NCBI GenBank assembly: GCA_029263395.1
Contig: JAJCXO010000112.1
Span: 1 to 64,000 of the forward strand
Origin: Acidobacteriota bacterium
Lineage (GTDB): Bacteria > Acidobacteriota > Thermoanaerobaculia > Multivoradales > J023
Direction of reading: 5' to 3'
Length of the DNA: 64,000 bases
Shown: piece after piece, positions 16,578 to 24,358 of the stretch
Numbering within the stretch: position 1 is the stretch's first letter
Layout: every line of letters starts with the position of its first letter
Notes under the pieces: generated by a model
Database searches by the model: none
What the model saw: only the letters and a program-made list of their open reading frames with translations
What the model was told of the DNA's origin: nothing
Translations under genes and position numbers: made by a program

Positions 16578-17446
16578 CGCGACGGACGCAGCTGCAATCG
16601 CTGGCTTGTGGCTATTGTGAATTCCCTCTCTTACCGTCGGCTGAGCGTTGTCCGCGTTGTCGTCTCGAGCTGGCGCAGTGCCCGGTTTGTGAGTTGCTGC
16701 CCGAGCGCGACGGACGACAAGCGGCCGGGCGGCCACCCGCGAAGTGGTTTCAGCGCAAGGGGCCCTTCTGTCATTGTGATCGTTGTGGCACCCGGCAGCT
16801 CCGTCTGCGCCATCGACCCAGCTTGCAAGATCTCGACGGTAACGTCTGCAGCAATCTATATGGATGCCCTGCCGGAGGGCTCCTCGTGAGTCCCGAGATA
16901 GCTGTCTTGCTGCCGCCCGGCTGTATCGTTTGCCCGGTGTGCCACGATGTCGATCGACCGCCAGTCGACCTCCTTGCGTTCTTGGGTGATGTCCGGCGGT
17001 GTGCGTCTTGTATAGCCGCGATGGGAGACCCACGAGAGTGGTCGACAGAACAGCTAGCTGGCCAAGCATCGTTGAACGGCGAACTGGCTGCACACTTGGA
17101 GCGAATTCATCTGCAGACACATACCTGCAGAATGTGTGGTCGAGGGCCGGGTAAGCCGTCTGGAAACCCGGTTCGGGAAGCCATCGTCGAAGGGGCCGCC
17201 CTCGAGTTGAGCCGCTTCTTGTGGATCGGCAAGCAGGATGAGGAGGCTCGCCGGCTAACGCGAGAGTATTGGCGAGTACTTGGGCCAGACTGGCCACGGC
17301 ATCGCCGTCGCGAGGCTGCCGAGGTCCTGGTCGCCCAAACCGATCCGCGGCATCACCACAATCTCTCACTGCGGCTCGAGATGCTGCTCGAGAGTCTCGA
17401 CCCGAAGGACACCGCAACGGGTGCAGACGGGGTCATGCCGGCGTGA
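16574..17446 (+). CDS. Zinc-ribbon protein, paralogue of the 22759-23763 product
   Basis: About 290 residues from GTG 16574, which overlaps the upstream stop (GTGA) and has GAAGAGG 8 bases before it. Its cysteine blocks CGYCEFP, CPRCRLEL, CPVC, CSNLYGCPAGGLL, CPVCHD and CRMCGRG match in order those of the 22759 product (CGQCDFP, CPRCQREL, CPVC, CTNLYGCPAGGLL, CPVCRD, CRLCGRN). Several structural zincs are expected. The helical C-terminal third is also shared in outline. It follows the other zinc-ribbon gene, as its paralogue follows the tubulin-like gene. Role unknown; probably a cytosolic structural partner. Confidence 0.8.
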   Translation: MTRRTQLQSLACGYCEFPLLPSAERCPRCRLELAQCPVCELLPERDGRQAAGRPPAKWFQRKGPFCHCDRCGTRQLRLRHRPSLQDLDGNVCSNLYGCPAGGLLVSPEIAVLLPPGCIVCPVCHDVDRPPVDLLAFLGDVRRCASCIAAMGDPREWSTEQLAGQASLNGELAAHLERIHLQTHTCRMCGRGPGKPSGNPVREAIVEGAALELSRFLWIGKQDEEARRLTREYWRVLGPDWPRHRRREAAEVLVAQTDPRHHHNLSLRLEMLLESLDPKDTATGADGVMPA

Positions 17447-17488
17447 CGTTACGGAAACACCCGTTTCCTCAGGGTAACGCATGCCGGT
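17437..17488 (+). terminator. Long imperfect hairpin after first half of operon
   Basis: GCCGGC-GTGA-CGTTAC pairs with GTAACG-CAT-GCCGGT, and inside it GGAAAC pairs with GTTTCC around ACCC. The structure begins in the last codons of the zinc-ribbon gene. There is no T-run, so it may be an attenuator, an RNA-stability element or a Rho-independent-like end. It precedes the sigma-54 promoter match. Confidence 0.5.
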
Positions 17489-17567
17489 TTGCTCACTCGA
17501 GCCCACGAGCTTCTTCAAAGTGCTGAAGTAATGCCACTTATAGTGCTGTAGGCAGTCGGCTTGAGAG

Positions 17568-17583
17568 TGGCAAGCTTGTTGCT
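17568..17583 (+). promoter_or_regulatory. Sigma-54 (-24/-12) promoter match
   Basis: TGGCAAGCTTGTTGCT has the invariant GG and GC separated by exactly ten bases, with TGGCA and TTGCT matching the -24/-12 consensus. The predicted start of transcription is about 17593-17595, only 4-6 bases before the vWA ATG at 17599, so the transcript would be almost leaderless. The activator gene at 10876 is the obvious candidate to work here. Confidence 0.65.
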
Positions 17584-17598
17584 TTCTATTGAGTCATC

Positions 17599-19509
17599 AT
17601 GCTGAGCAGAACTCTGAGAAAGACCACCGTCCGGCTCCTGGTGACCCTCTGTTTTCTAACCCTGGCGGTGCCCGCCCCGGTGGCAGCCGCTTGTCGCAAG
17701 GAGATTCTGGTCTACCTCGACATCTCGGGCAGCATGAATCCGTTGGTCCGGGATCCAAAGTCCTCACCGTTTGCTCGCACGGTCGACTCGTTGGGCGAAT
17801 TGTTCGCCCAACGAGATCTCGTGCAGGATGACGACGTCGTGACACTGCGGCTTTTCGGCGAACGCATCGAAGGTCGCGAGACCACCCGCGGACGTTCCGA
17901 CATCCGAGCCATGATCCAAGCTCTGAAGGCCAACAAACGGGACAGCAACCTGTCGAATATTGTCGAGGTGATCGAGGATATTGCCGGGGAGCTAGCAGAC
18001 GGAGACTCTGCTTTTGACCGCCGCCTGGTCATCATCGCCAGCGACTTCGTGCACGAACATGAGCTGAAGAAGTCCGCCAGTACCTACATCGACCATTGGA
18101 ACGAAGGCCTTGAGCGCCTCGGCGATTCGGCTAAGAGTGCCCTCGTTGGAACCGAGAAGCGGGTCTTCCTATTCTTGACGTTGCCCTCCTACACACCCAC
18201 TTTGGCATCCGTCCGCACCGCGGTGCTGGATACCCTGACCACCAACAACTCGGATGCCGAAGTGGATTTCGAGTCCGCCACTCCAAGTAAGGTTGCGGCC
18301 GAGATCAAACGCAGGCTGCTGTTTCCTCCGCAAGCGACTTCGCGGATCAAAAATGGAGGTAGTCCAGAGCTGATTGTGAACATCTCGAATCCGAACTGCC
18401 AAGCGGTTGATTTGGCAGAAGTGAAAGTGCGGTGTAAGGCTGGGGGGGACGCCATCCCGTTGCCACTGTCCCCTGATCCCTTCGAACTGGCGGCCGCCGG
18501 GCAAAAGGGGGCGACTGAAACGTTTACTCAGGCCCTATCTCAGATCGACTGTGACATCGGCGACGAAATCGAGATCTTCACGCGCCTCGAAGGAGGCCCC
18601 TCGGATACGACAACCGGGCAGGTTGCCAACCGGCTGGTCGTCAAGCCGTTCGGCGACTTGGCTAGCATCGCAGGTGTTGCGGAGAACCGAATTTTCAAGG
18701 ACTCGTTGTATCTCTATTTGCAACTCAAGGGGCAGTATCTCGAGCCTGAGACCTACGAATTTAGCCTGAAGCGAGACGATCGCAACGTGGCGATGGGCAC
18801 GTTCGAGTTGCCAGCAGATCTGTCAGAAGACTGGCAAATTTACCTGCTACCGCTGCGAGCGGCGTCCTTTGCAGAGGATCAGATCGAGATCGAATTGGAG
18901 GTTGACGAGGCCACGGTCGAGCAGTCTACGATTCGGATCCGCAAAGACAAGTTCGAATCGACCTTCAACTGGGCGTTCTTTCTTCTTTGTCTGGCGATGG
19001 CGCTGTTTGCTTCCTATGGCGGGATATCTCAAAAACAACGTGCCGTCTTTCGGAGCGCTTCTCAGCAGCTTTTGACCTGGGGGGCCCTCCTGATTACTCC
19101 ACTGAGCGTGATGGCCTACGACTGGTTCCGTTCGAACCCCTCGCTGACCCCTTGGTTCAAGGAGGCTAGGTGGCTAGGTCTTGTTCTGCCGTTTGCAGCG
19201 GCAGCGTTTCTTTGGCTTCGGCAACGCCGTCTCCACGAAATTGATCAGCAGATCGACGACCTGTTCAAGACTCAAGGGCGCGCCAGCGACTCGGGGTCGG
19301 AAGAGCCGAACCTCAATGCGGTGCAAGACGTCGTGAGACGGGTTGGATCGATTGCCGACCGAGGAGCCAGCGGCCTTCAGATTCTGCGCTGGGCCGGAGT
19401 TCTTGGCTTGGTCATCGCAGGCCTGGTCTATTTGACGTTGTCTTTAGCCCGCCCGGCCCCCCCAGTGACCTCGCAGCCGGCGGGTGTTCTGAAAGTGACT
19501 CAGAGGTAG
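17599..19509 (+). CDS. Membrane-anchored vWA protein B of tubulin-associated operon
   Basis: 636 residues. A signal peptide (basic start, hydrophobic core, cleavage near APVAAA) is followed by a vWA domain with LVYLDISGSMNPL (MIDAS Asp at ~41), VTLRLFG and RRLVIIASDFVHE. A middle beta-rich region (~240-450) leads to four hydrophobic helices (FNWAFFLLCLAMALF, LLTWGALLITPLSVMA, WLGLVLPFAAAAFLWL, ILRWAGVLGLVIAGLVYL). The vWA part should face the periplasm and bind a protein ligand through a metal ion. It shares its architecture with the 11960 product. It lies 9 bases before the tubulin-like gene. No clear ribosome site precedes ATG 17599, in line with a near-leaderless transcript. Confidence 0.85.
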   Translation: MLSRTLRKTTVRLLVTLCFLTLAVPAPVAAACRKEILVYLDISGSMNPLVRDPKSSPFARTVDSLGELFAQRDLVQDDDVVTLRLFGERIEGRETTRGRSDIRAMIQALKANKRDSNLSNIVEVIEDIAGELADGDSAFDRRLVIIASDFVHEHELKKSASTYIDHWNEGLERLGDSAKSALVGTEKRVFLFLTLPSYTPTLASVRTAVLDTLTTNNSDAEVDFESATPSKVAAEIKRRLLFPPQATSRIKNGGSPELIVNISNPNCQAVDLAEVKVRCKAGGDAIPLPLSPDPFELAAAGQKGATETFTQALSQIDCDIGDEIEIFTRLEGGPSDTTTGQVANRLVVKPFGDLASIAGVAENRIFKDSLYLYLQLKGQYLEPETYEFSLKRDDRNVAMGTFELPADLSEDWQIYLLPLRAASFAEDQIEIELEVDEATVEQSTIRIRKDKFESTFNWAFFLLCLAMALFASYGGISQKQRAVFRSASQQLLTWGALLITPLSVMAYDWFRSNPSLTPWFKEARWLGLVLPFAAAAFLWLRQRRLHEIDQQIDDLFKTQGRASDSGSEEPNLNAVQDVVRRVGSIADRGASGLQILRWAGVLGLVIAGLVYLTLSLARPAPPVTSQPAGVLKVTQR

Positions 19510-19518
19510 GAGGCAGGG

Positions 19519-22500
19519 ATGGCGATACCGACGTTGATTGTGGGGCTTGGCGGCACGGGCGTGCTCACCGTACGGGCACTCAAGCGGCTGCACGCCGAGC
19601 AGTCAGCTAGCGAGATTGTACCCGCAGGATTTCTGGCCATCGATTTTGACCGCTCCGCGACCGATGAAGCCACCGATGGTAACTACGCTGATCTCGAGGA
19701 CGGCGAATTCCTCTACCTTCGGCCGCAGAACATTCAGGATCCGTTGGCGAATCTCGATCGGGCGCAGGATGGTCGGCCGGCTTGGGAACGGGTGCACAAG
19801 TGGTTCCCGAGTCGTGAGGATGTCCAGATACCTAAGAGCGAGGTCGAGGCAAACGGTGCTGGGCAATTCCGTGCCTTGGGGCGCCTCGGCCTATTCACCC
19901 ATGTTGTCGAGATCGAGAACGCGCTGCGCAAGGCCCTCGAAGATCTACCGTGCGAATCCGACTCGAAAACCTTCACTCGCGATCGTCGCGTCATCATTGC
20001 GGCTTCTCTTGCCGGCGGAACGGGTTCAGGCATGTTGATCGACATGGCCTACCTGATCCGTCGCCAGCCTTCGCAGCCACGGGTTTCTGCCTACTTGATG
20101 TTGCCAGAGATTTTCGCTGAGGTCGATCAGGGTGGCCGCATTTATCAAAACGCTTACGCTGCGCTGCGCGAGCTGGCGCATTTCAAGGATCAGCAGATTC
20201 CGTTTCGAGCCGACTATTGGCGAGCACCGCCAATTGATATTCCGATCGGGGGAGAAGAGCCGTTCACTCGCATCTTCCTGTTTGGTCGCCAGCTCTGTTC
20301 TGGCGGTTCCCCGGTGGCGGCCGCGTGCAGAAATACGGCGAAAACGATCCTGGCGCAACTCAACCGAACGATTCAGGAAAAAACTCTGGCCGTTGTCGCC
20401 AACACGTCGTCAGCTGATTTTGCGGAAGAACGACGCCGACGTCGAACCCACTGCTTCAGCACGGCGGGGAGTGACAATTTGCGTTTGGGTATGGAGGAGA
20501 TCAATACAGAGGTAGTCCTTCGAGATGCGTTGCTGGCGTTGGGTAGTGACGAGCGCTTGCGAAAGGTTTTCAAGCCAGCTCTCGACGGCGTGACGGAACA
20601 ATCGAAACGGGCGCTCGATCCCACCGACAGCGATCAGGAATCCGAGACCTCCTCGCCAGAGTCTGAAACCGCCGAGTCTGAAAAATCGACCGAAGCTGGA
20701 GAGCGGGCGCGCAGCCTGGCGCGGAAATTCACCGGCGCGATCGAAGTCACCGCGGAGGACGGCCGCGATCGCGTCCTCGCCTGGCTACACTCGGAGCTCG
20801 ACCATGTTCATACCGCCGCTGCTGTCGATATTGCCGAAATCGCCGACCGCGCAGGTCAAGCGATCGAGAATCTCTATGAGATATTGCTGAAGAGCGCCGA
20901 AGAGGAACAACGAGCTGAACGGGGAGGATCGGTCGATCCCCAGTCGGAGCACGCATCTGGCGGCTCACCTCAGGAGCCGCCAGCCGCAGTTGAGGGGCAC
21001 GAGGGAGATGCAAACTCGAAGAGATCTGGCAACTCGCGGAATCAGCCACGAACACTCGAGTCGGTCCTCAAAGACTTCCGCCTCGCGGTGCCACCGTTCG
21101 CTGATATCGAACGGTCGATTCATCGTACGATCACGAACTTGTTGCAGCTTTCCCAGGACGTGCAAAGTCCCCGGGAGATCATGCTCAGGCACCTCTTCCT
21201 TTCCGAGCTGCTCCGCGACTTTCGCTTCTTCATGCTTTTCAAGATCGATGAGGCGCCACGGAATGCTCTGAGGGAGCAATGGCAAGAACTCGAGCGCGTG
21301 CTGTCAAAAAGCACGAAGCAGCCTTGGTGGAAGAATATCTTCTCACCCAAGCAAAAGCAAAAATTGTTGAGTGTCGGTCGCGCCGTCGTCCTGCGTCAGG
21401 CGATCAAGTTGCCCGAGCTAGCCACCTCCCTGAAGGCCCTTTTCCTGGCCCGGGCAGCGGCCGAGCTGCGAGGTCGCCTGCAGCGCGAGAAAAACAAGCT
21501 CGAACGCAAAGTTGAGCAGCTGCGTAAGGTGTGGACCGTTGATCTCATAGACGTCGAGGCGTTACCCAAAAAGCAGCTGCGCGAACTCCCACCAGCGCTA
21601 CGTTCAAGGCTCGATACGTTGCTGCAAGCCAAGGCACCAGAGATCCTTAGGGAAGCCCAAGAGAAGTTACAGTCGCAGCCCGATGACGAGCGCAAGCGTC
21701 GCATTCTGCGCAACATCCTGGAACACCATATCCTCGGCGACGCCACGCTACGTGCCGCACGGTTTCTTGTTGACGAGGACGATGGTTCTGCTGAGACCGC
21801 AAAGAAGAAAATCATTTCCAACTTCGTGGCGGCGCGGCAAGATCTTTTTGTGCGGCGGACGCCGAATCCGCAGCGAAAAGGTTTCTCGGTGATTTTGGCG
21901 CCTGAAGGCATTGTATGGCCCGATGGCACGCGTCGCCTGCATCGTTTTCTCGATACTAGTGCCGAGCAAATTCTAGAGTGTCGTTCGCAAACGGTGAGCT
22001 ATCGCGGTGATCGCCTGTGGTTCTACTACGAGGATCTGTTCAATCCGCCCGAGCACATTCGTAACCTCGACGACTATTACCATTCTTATAAGAGTCAGGC
22101 ACATCCAGAGCTTTTCCACATCGATCGCCGGCTGCTTGAGGACGACAATTTCCAACAGATTTATGCCGGCAGTCACCGTTTGGTGGTGTCCTGCGGCAAC
22201 GAAGGGTGCGGCACCAACATCGCTTACGAAGATCGGACGCTGGCGGTCTGCCCGGGATGCCAGCGTTCGATTCGATCGCGTTGTGGCAATCCATCCTGCA
22301 CCCTGGACGATGTCCATCGACACGCCCGGGGCACCGACAAGTCCTGTCCCGGCTGCGGGGGTTTCAACCATGGCGCTTGGTGGCGCTGCGAACGCCATGG
22401 CAAACAGGAAGTGTTGGTACCACTGGACAAGCCGCGCTGCCCACAGTGTGTGATGTTGCATCACGAAGATCCAGTGGTATACCCGGAAGACGAGATCGGA

Positions 22501-22758
22501 CGCCGGCCGGACACCATCGAAACGATCGAGTGTCCTCATTGTGCTTCGATGCGGCGCGATGACCCGCGACACGAGTCCTTTCGTATTCGGGCGGATTTGT
22601 TGCCGTTCTATCGCCACGGCGTCAACGGCCACGACCGTGAGCGCTTCCTGAGGCTGGCCCAACGCTACAAGCTCCCTGACGACTTTCGCTGTCCGCGCTG
22701 TCGCACGGCGTTGATCCCTTTTCATCATCGGGAGCTACAAACGGAAAGGTACGCTTGA
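19519..22758 (+). CDS. Tubulin/FtsZ-superfamily protein with C-terminal zinc ribbons
   Basis: A 1079-residue protein with a good ribosome site (GAGGCAGGG). The N-terminus has LIVGLGGTGVLTVRALK (nucleotide-binding loop, residues 7-23) and AASLAGGTGSGMLIDMA, whose AGGTGSG (165-171) is the tubulin/FtsZ signature. This fits the Tubulin_2 (PF13809) group of GTPases. The central part holds acidic linkers (~370-400, ~470-510) and a long coiled-coil-like region (~630-720). The C-terminus (~892-1075) has at least six CxxC pairs and is shared with the 14754 product. No membrane segment is seen. It probably binds GTP and may polymerise in the cytosol; the zinc module may dock partners. A catalytic T7-type motif is not evident to me. 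Confidence 0.85.
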   Translation: MAIPTLIVGLGGTGVLTVRALKRLHAEQSASEIVPAGFLAIDFDRSATDEATDGNYADLEDGEFLYLRPQNIQDPLANLDRAQDGRPAWERVHKWFPSREDVQIPKSEVEANGAGQFRALGRLGLFTHVVEIENALRKALEDLPCESDSKTFTRDRRVIIAASLAGGTGSGMLIDMAYLIRRQPSQPRVSAYLMLPEIFAEVDQGGRIYQNAYAALRELAHFKDQQIPFRADYWRAPPIDIPIGGEEPFTRIFLFGRQLCSGGSPVAAACRNTAKTILAQLNRTIQEKTLAVVANTSSADFAEERRRRRTHCFSTAGSDNLRLGMEEINTEVVLRDALLALGSDERLRKVFKPALDGVTEQSKRALDPTDSDQESETSSPESETAESEKSTEAGERARSLARKFTGAIEVTAEDGRDRVLAWLHSELDHVHTAAAVDIAEIADRAGQAIENLYEILLKSAEEEQRAERGGSVDPQSEHASGGSPQEPPAAVEGHEGDANSKRSGNSRNQPRTLESVLKDFRLAVPPFADIERSIHRTITNLLQLSQDVQSPREIMLRHLFLSELLRDFRFFMLFKIDEAPRNALREQWQELERVLSKSTKQPWWKNIFSPKQKQKLLSVGRAVVLRQAIKLPELATSLKALFLARAAAELRGRLQREKNKLERKVEQLRKVWTVDLIDVEALPKKQLRELPPALRSRLDTLLQAKAPEILREAQEKLQSQPDDERKRRILRNILEHHILGDATLRAARFLVDEDDGSAETAKKKIISNFVAARQDLFVRRTPNPQRKGFSVILAPEGIVWPDGTRRLHRFLDTSAEQILECRSQTVSYRGDRLWFYYEDLFNPPEHIRNLDDYYHSYKSQAHPELFHIDRRLLEDDNFQQIYAGSHRLVVSCGNEGCGTNIAYEDRTLAVCPGCQRSIRSRCGNPSCTLDDVHRHARGTDKSCPGCGGFNHGAWWRCERHGKQEVLVPLDKPRCPQCVMLHHEDPVVYPEDEIGRRPDTIETIECPHCASMRRDDPRHESFRIRADLLPFYRHGVNGHDRERFLRLAQRYKLPDDFRCPRCRTALIPFHHRELQTERYA

Positions 22759-23763
22759 ATGGCACCGCGTTTCCTCTTTCGCCATCCCCGTCGAAACGGT
22801 CATGTCTTCATTACCACCGAAGACCCGACCTATCGTTACGAAACGCTGTGCGGACAGTGTGACTTCCCGCTCGAGGCGAAGGATGATTCGTGTCCGCGTT
22901 GCCAACGTGAGCTCGAAGACTGTCCAGTCTGCCGCCAGCGGACCCACAAGCGTTCACCGATCGAGCGTGAGCCAGGGCGTCCTCAGATCGCCTACTGCCC
23001 GGTGTGCTACATCACGCGGCATCCCATCGGCTGGACCAAGTTGGCGTCGCTGGACGCCAGTTTTTGCACCAATCTTTATGGCTGCCCGGCGGGCGGCTTG
23101 CTGCTGCGCACGGACGAGTTGGCGCTGCTTCCGTGCAATGCCTCGATCTGCCCAGTATGCCGCGATCCCGACCTACGCCCGTTGTCTAGCACGAGTTTTC
23201 AGTACCTGCTGCGGCAGTGTTTATTCTGCTCGACGCTGTTCGGGTTCGGGGCCAACTGGTCCCGAGGTTGGTCGGATCAGCCGATCAACCGTCTGTCCAA
23301 AGACTGGGTACCGACAGGCACTGAGTCGTGCCGGCTGTGTGGCCGCAACGATCGCGTTCTCGAATCCGAGAGCCGATCTCAGGATGTTGTGGTTTCGGAA
23401 TCGATCTCCGACGATGGCGTCTTGGATCCGAAGATCGACGAGGGGATCCCAGTCGCGGCCTATCTGCGGGTGATCGAGTTGGCGCGTAGTCTCACTCTCG
23501 AAGTCGACAAGGACGAAGCTACCTTTCGCAGAATCCTCCGTCTATGGTTCGATGCCTCGGGCCGGGAGCCTGAGGAGAGGGAGGGGATGAGTGTCCGCAA
23601 GCTGGTCGATACTCTGGTGCGCGGCACACTGCGGGATGATGTCCGCCTGCCACTGCAGGGTCGCGTCGAAAGATTCGAGGCAGCCTGGCACCGTCATCTC
23701 GGTGTGGGTCTTGGCTATCGCGTGGCGTTCCTTCCTCCAGAGAGCACCAGCTCAGAGCGGTGA
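22759..23763 (+). CDS. Zinc-ribbon protein paired with tubulin-like protein
   Basis: A 334-residue protein starting directly after the tubulin-like stop (no gap), so translation is probably coupled. Cysteine blocks CGQCDFP, CPRCQREL, CPVCRQR, CPVCYIT, CTNLYGCPAGGLL, CPVCRDP, CLFCSTL and CRLCGRN should hold several zinc ions. The last ~120 residues are helical and charged. It is a paralogue of the 16574 product, and both follow a gene encoding the same C-terminal zinc module. This suggests that the two zinc proteins form a fixed pair. Cytosolic; function unknown. Confidence 0.8.
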   Translation: MAPRFLFRHPRRNGHVFITTEDPTYRYETLCGQCDFPLEAKDDSCPRCQRELEDCPVCRQRTHKRSPIEREPGRPQIAYCPVCYITRHPIGWTKLASLDASFCTNLYGCPAGGLLLRTDELALLPCNASICPVCRDPDLRPLSSTSFQYLLRQCLFCSTLFGFGANWSRGWSDQPINRLSKDWVPTGTESCRLCGRNDRVLESESRSQDVVVSESISDDGVLDPKIDEGIPVAAYLRVIELARSLTLEVDKDEATFRRILRLWFDASGREPEEREGMSVRKLVDTLVRGTLRDDVRLPLQGRVERFEAAWHRHLGVGLGYRVAFLPPESTSSER

Positions 23764-23776
23764 AGAGGAAGGTTCT

Positions 23777-24358
23777 GTGCATCTTTGCCCACAAGAATTG
23801 GTGGCGATCGCTGAGATGCTGCTGGTCGCCGCCATACCGGTCGGCCTGGTCGGGATCGCGTTCATGTTGCTGGTCCGAGATGATGGCTGGACGTTTTCTG
23901 ACAAGAAGTCGCCCCGCAGTCGCGAATTGCTGGCCTCGGGGGTGAGCCTCCTGACGACAACTTTGGGTGTAGCGGGTACCATCGGCGGGCTGGCAGCCAG
24001 GGCGGGGCAGAACGTCTGGCTAGCTTTGAGTTTGCTGATCGCGGGTATCGTTTTGATCTCGGGTGTCATTTGTGCAGTCCTCCAGGGAGGGCTCATCCGT
24101 TATGTGCATTGGTGGCTAGGGCAACAAGAAGAACTCACCTCGTCAGAGCCTTCAGCGAAGGCCCTGATGGTCCAGAATCGGCACTTGGAAGACTTGATGG
24201 CTCGTCGACACTTTGCAATTCTTGGCGCTCTAGGAGTTGCCCTGATTCTCGCAATCTGGACCGGTGTCGAGGGTCGATGTGACCAAGCTGACTCGGCGGT
24301 GCCGACTCCGGGCGTCCAGACCGATAGTGGAGTGTCCGATGCCGGAGCGTCTCAATGA
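23777..24358 (+). CDS. Four-helix membrane protein of tubulin-associated operon
   Basis: About 193 residues from GTG 23777, preceded by GAGGAAGG; a longer ORF into the upstream gene exists but lacks a ribosome site, and ATG 23816 is an alternative. Hydrophobic segments are MLLVAAIPVGLVGIAFMLLV, SLLTTTLGVAGTIGGLAA, WLALSLLIAGIVLISGVICA and FAILGALGVALILAIWTG, with a short polar tail. No domain is recognised. It overlaps the second tubulin-like gene by ATGA. It may anchor the cytosolic tubulin-like and zinc proteins at the membrane (inference). Confidence 0.7.
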   Translation: MHLCPQELVAIAEMLLVAAIPVGLVGIAFMLLVRDDGWTFSDKKSPRSRELLASGVSLLTTTLGVAGTIGGLAARAGQNVWLALSLLIAGIVLISGVICAVLQGGLIRYVHWWLGQQEELTSSEPSAKALMVQNRHLEDLMARRHFAILGALGVALILAIWTGVEGRCDQADSAVPTPGVQTDSGVSDAGASQ

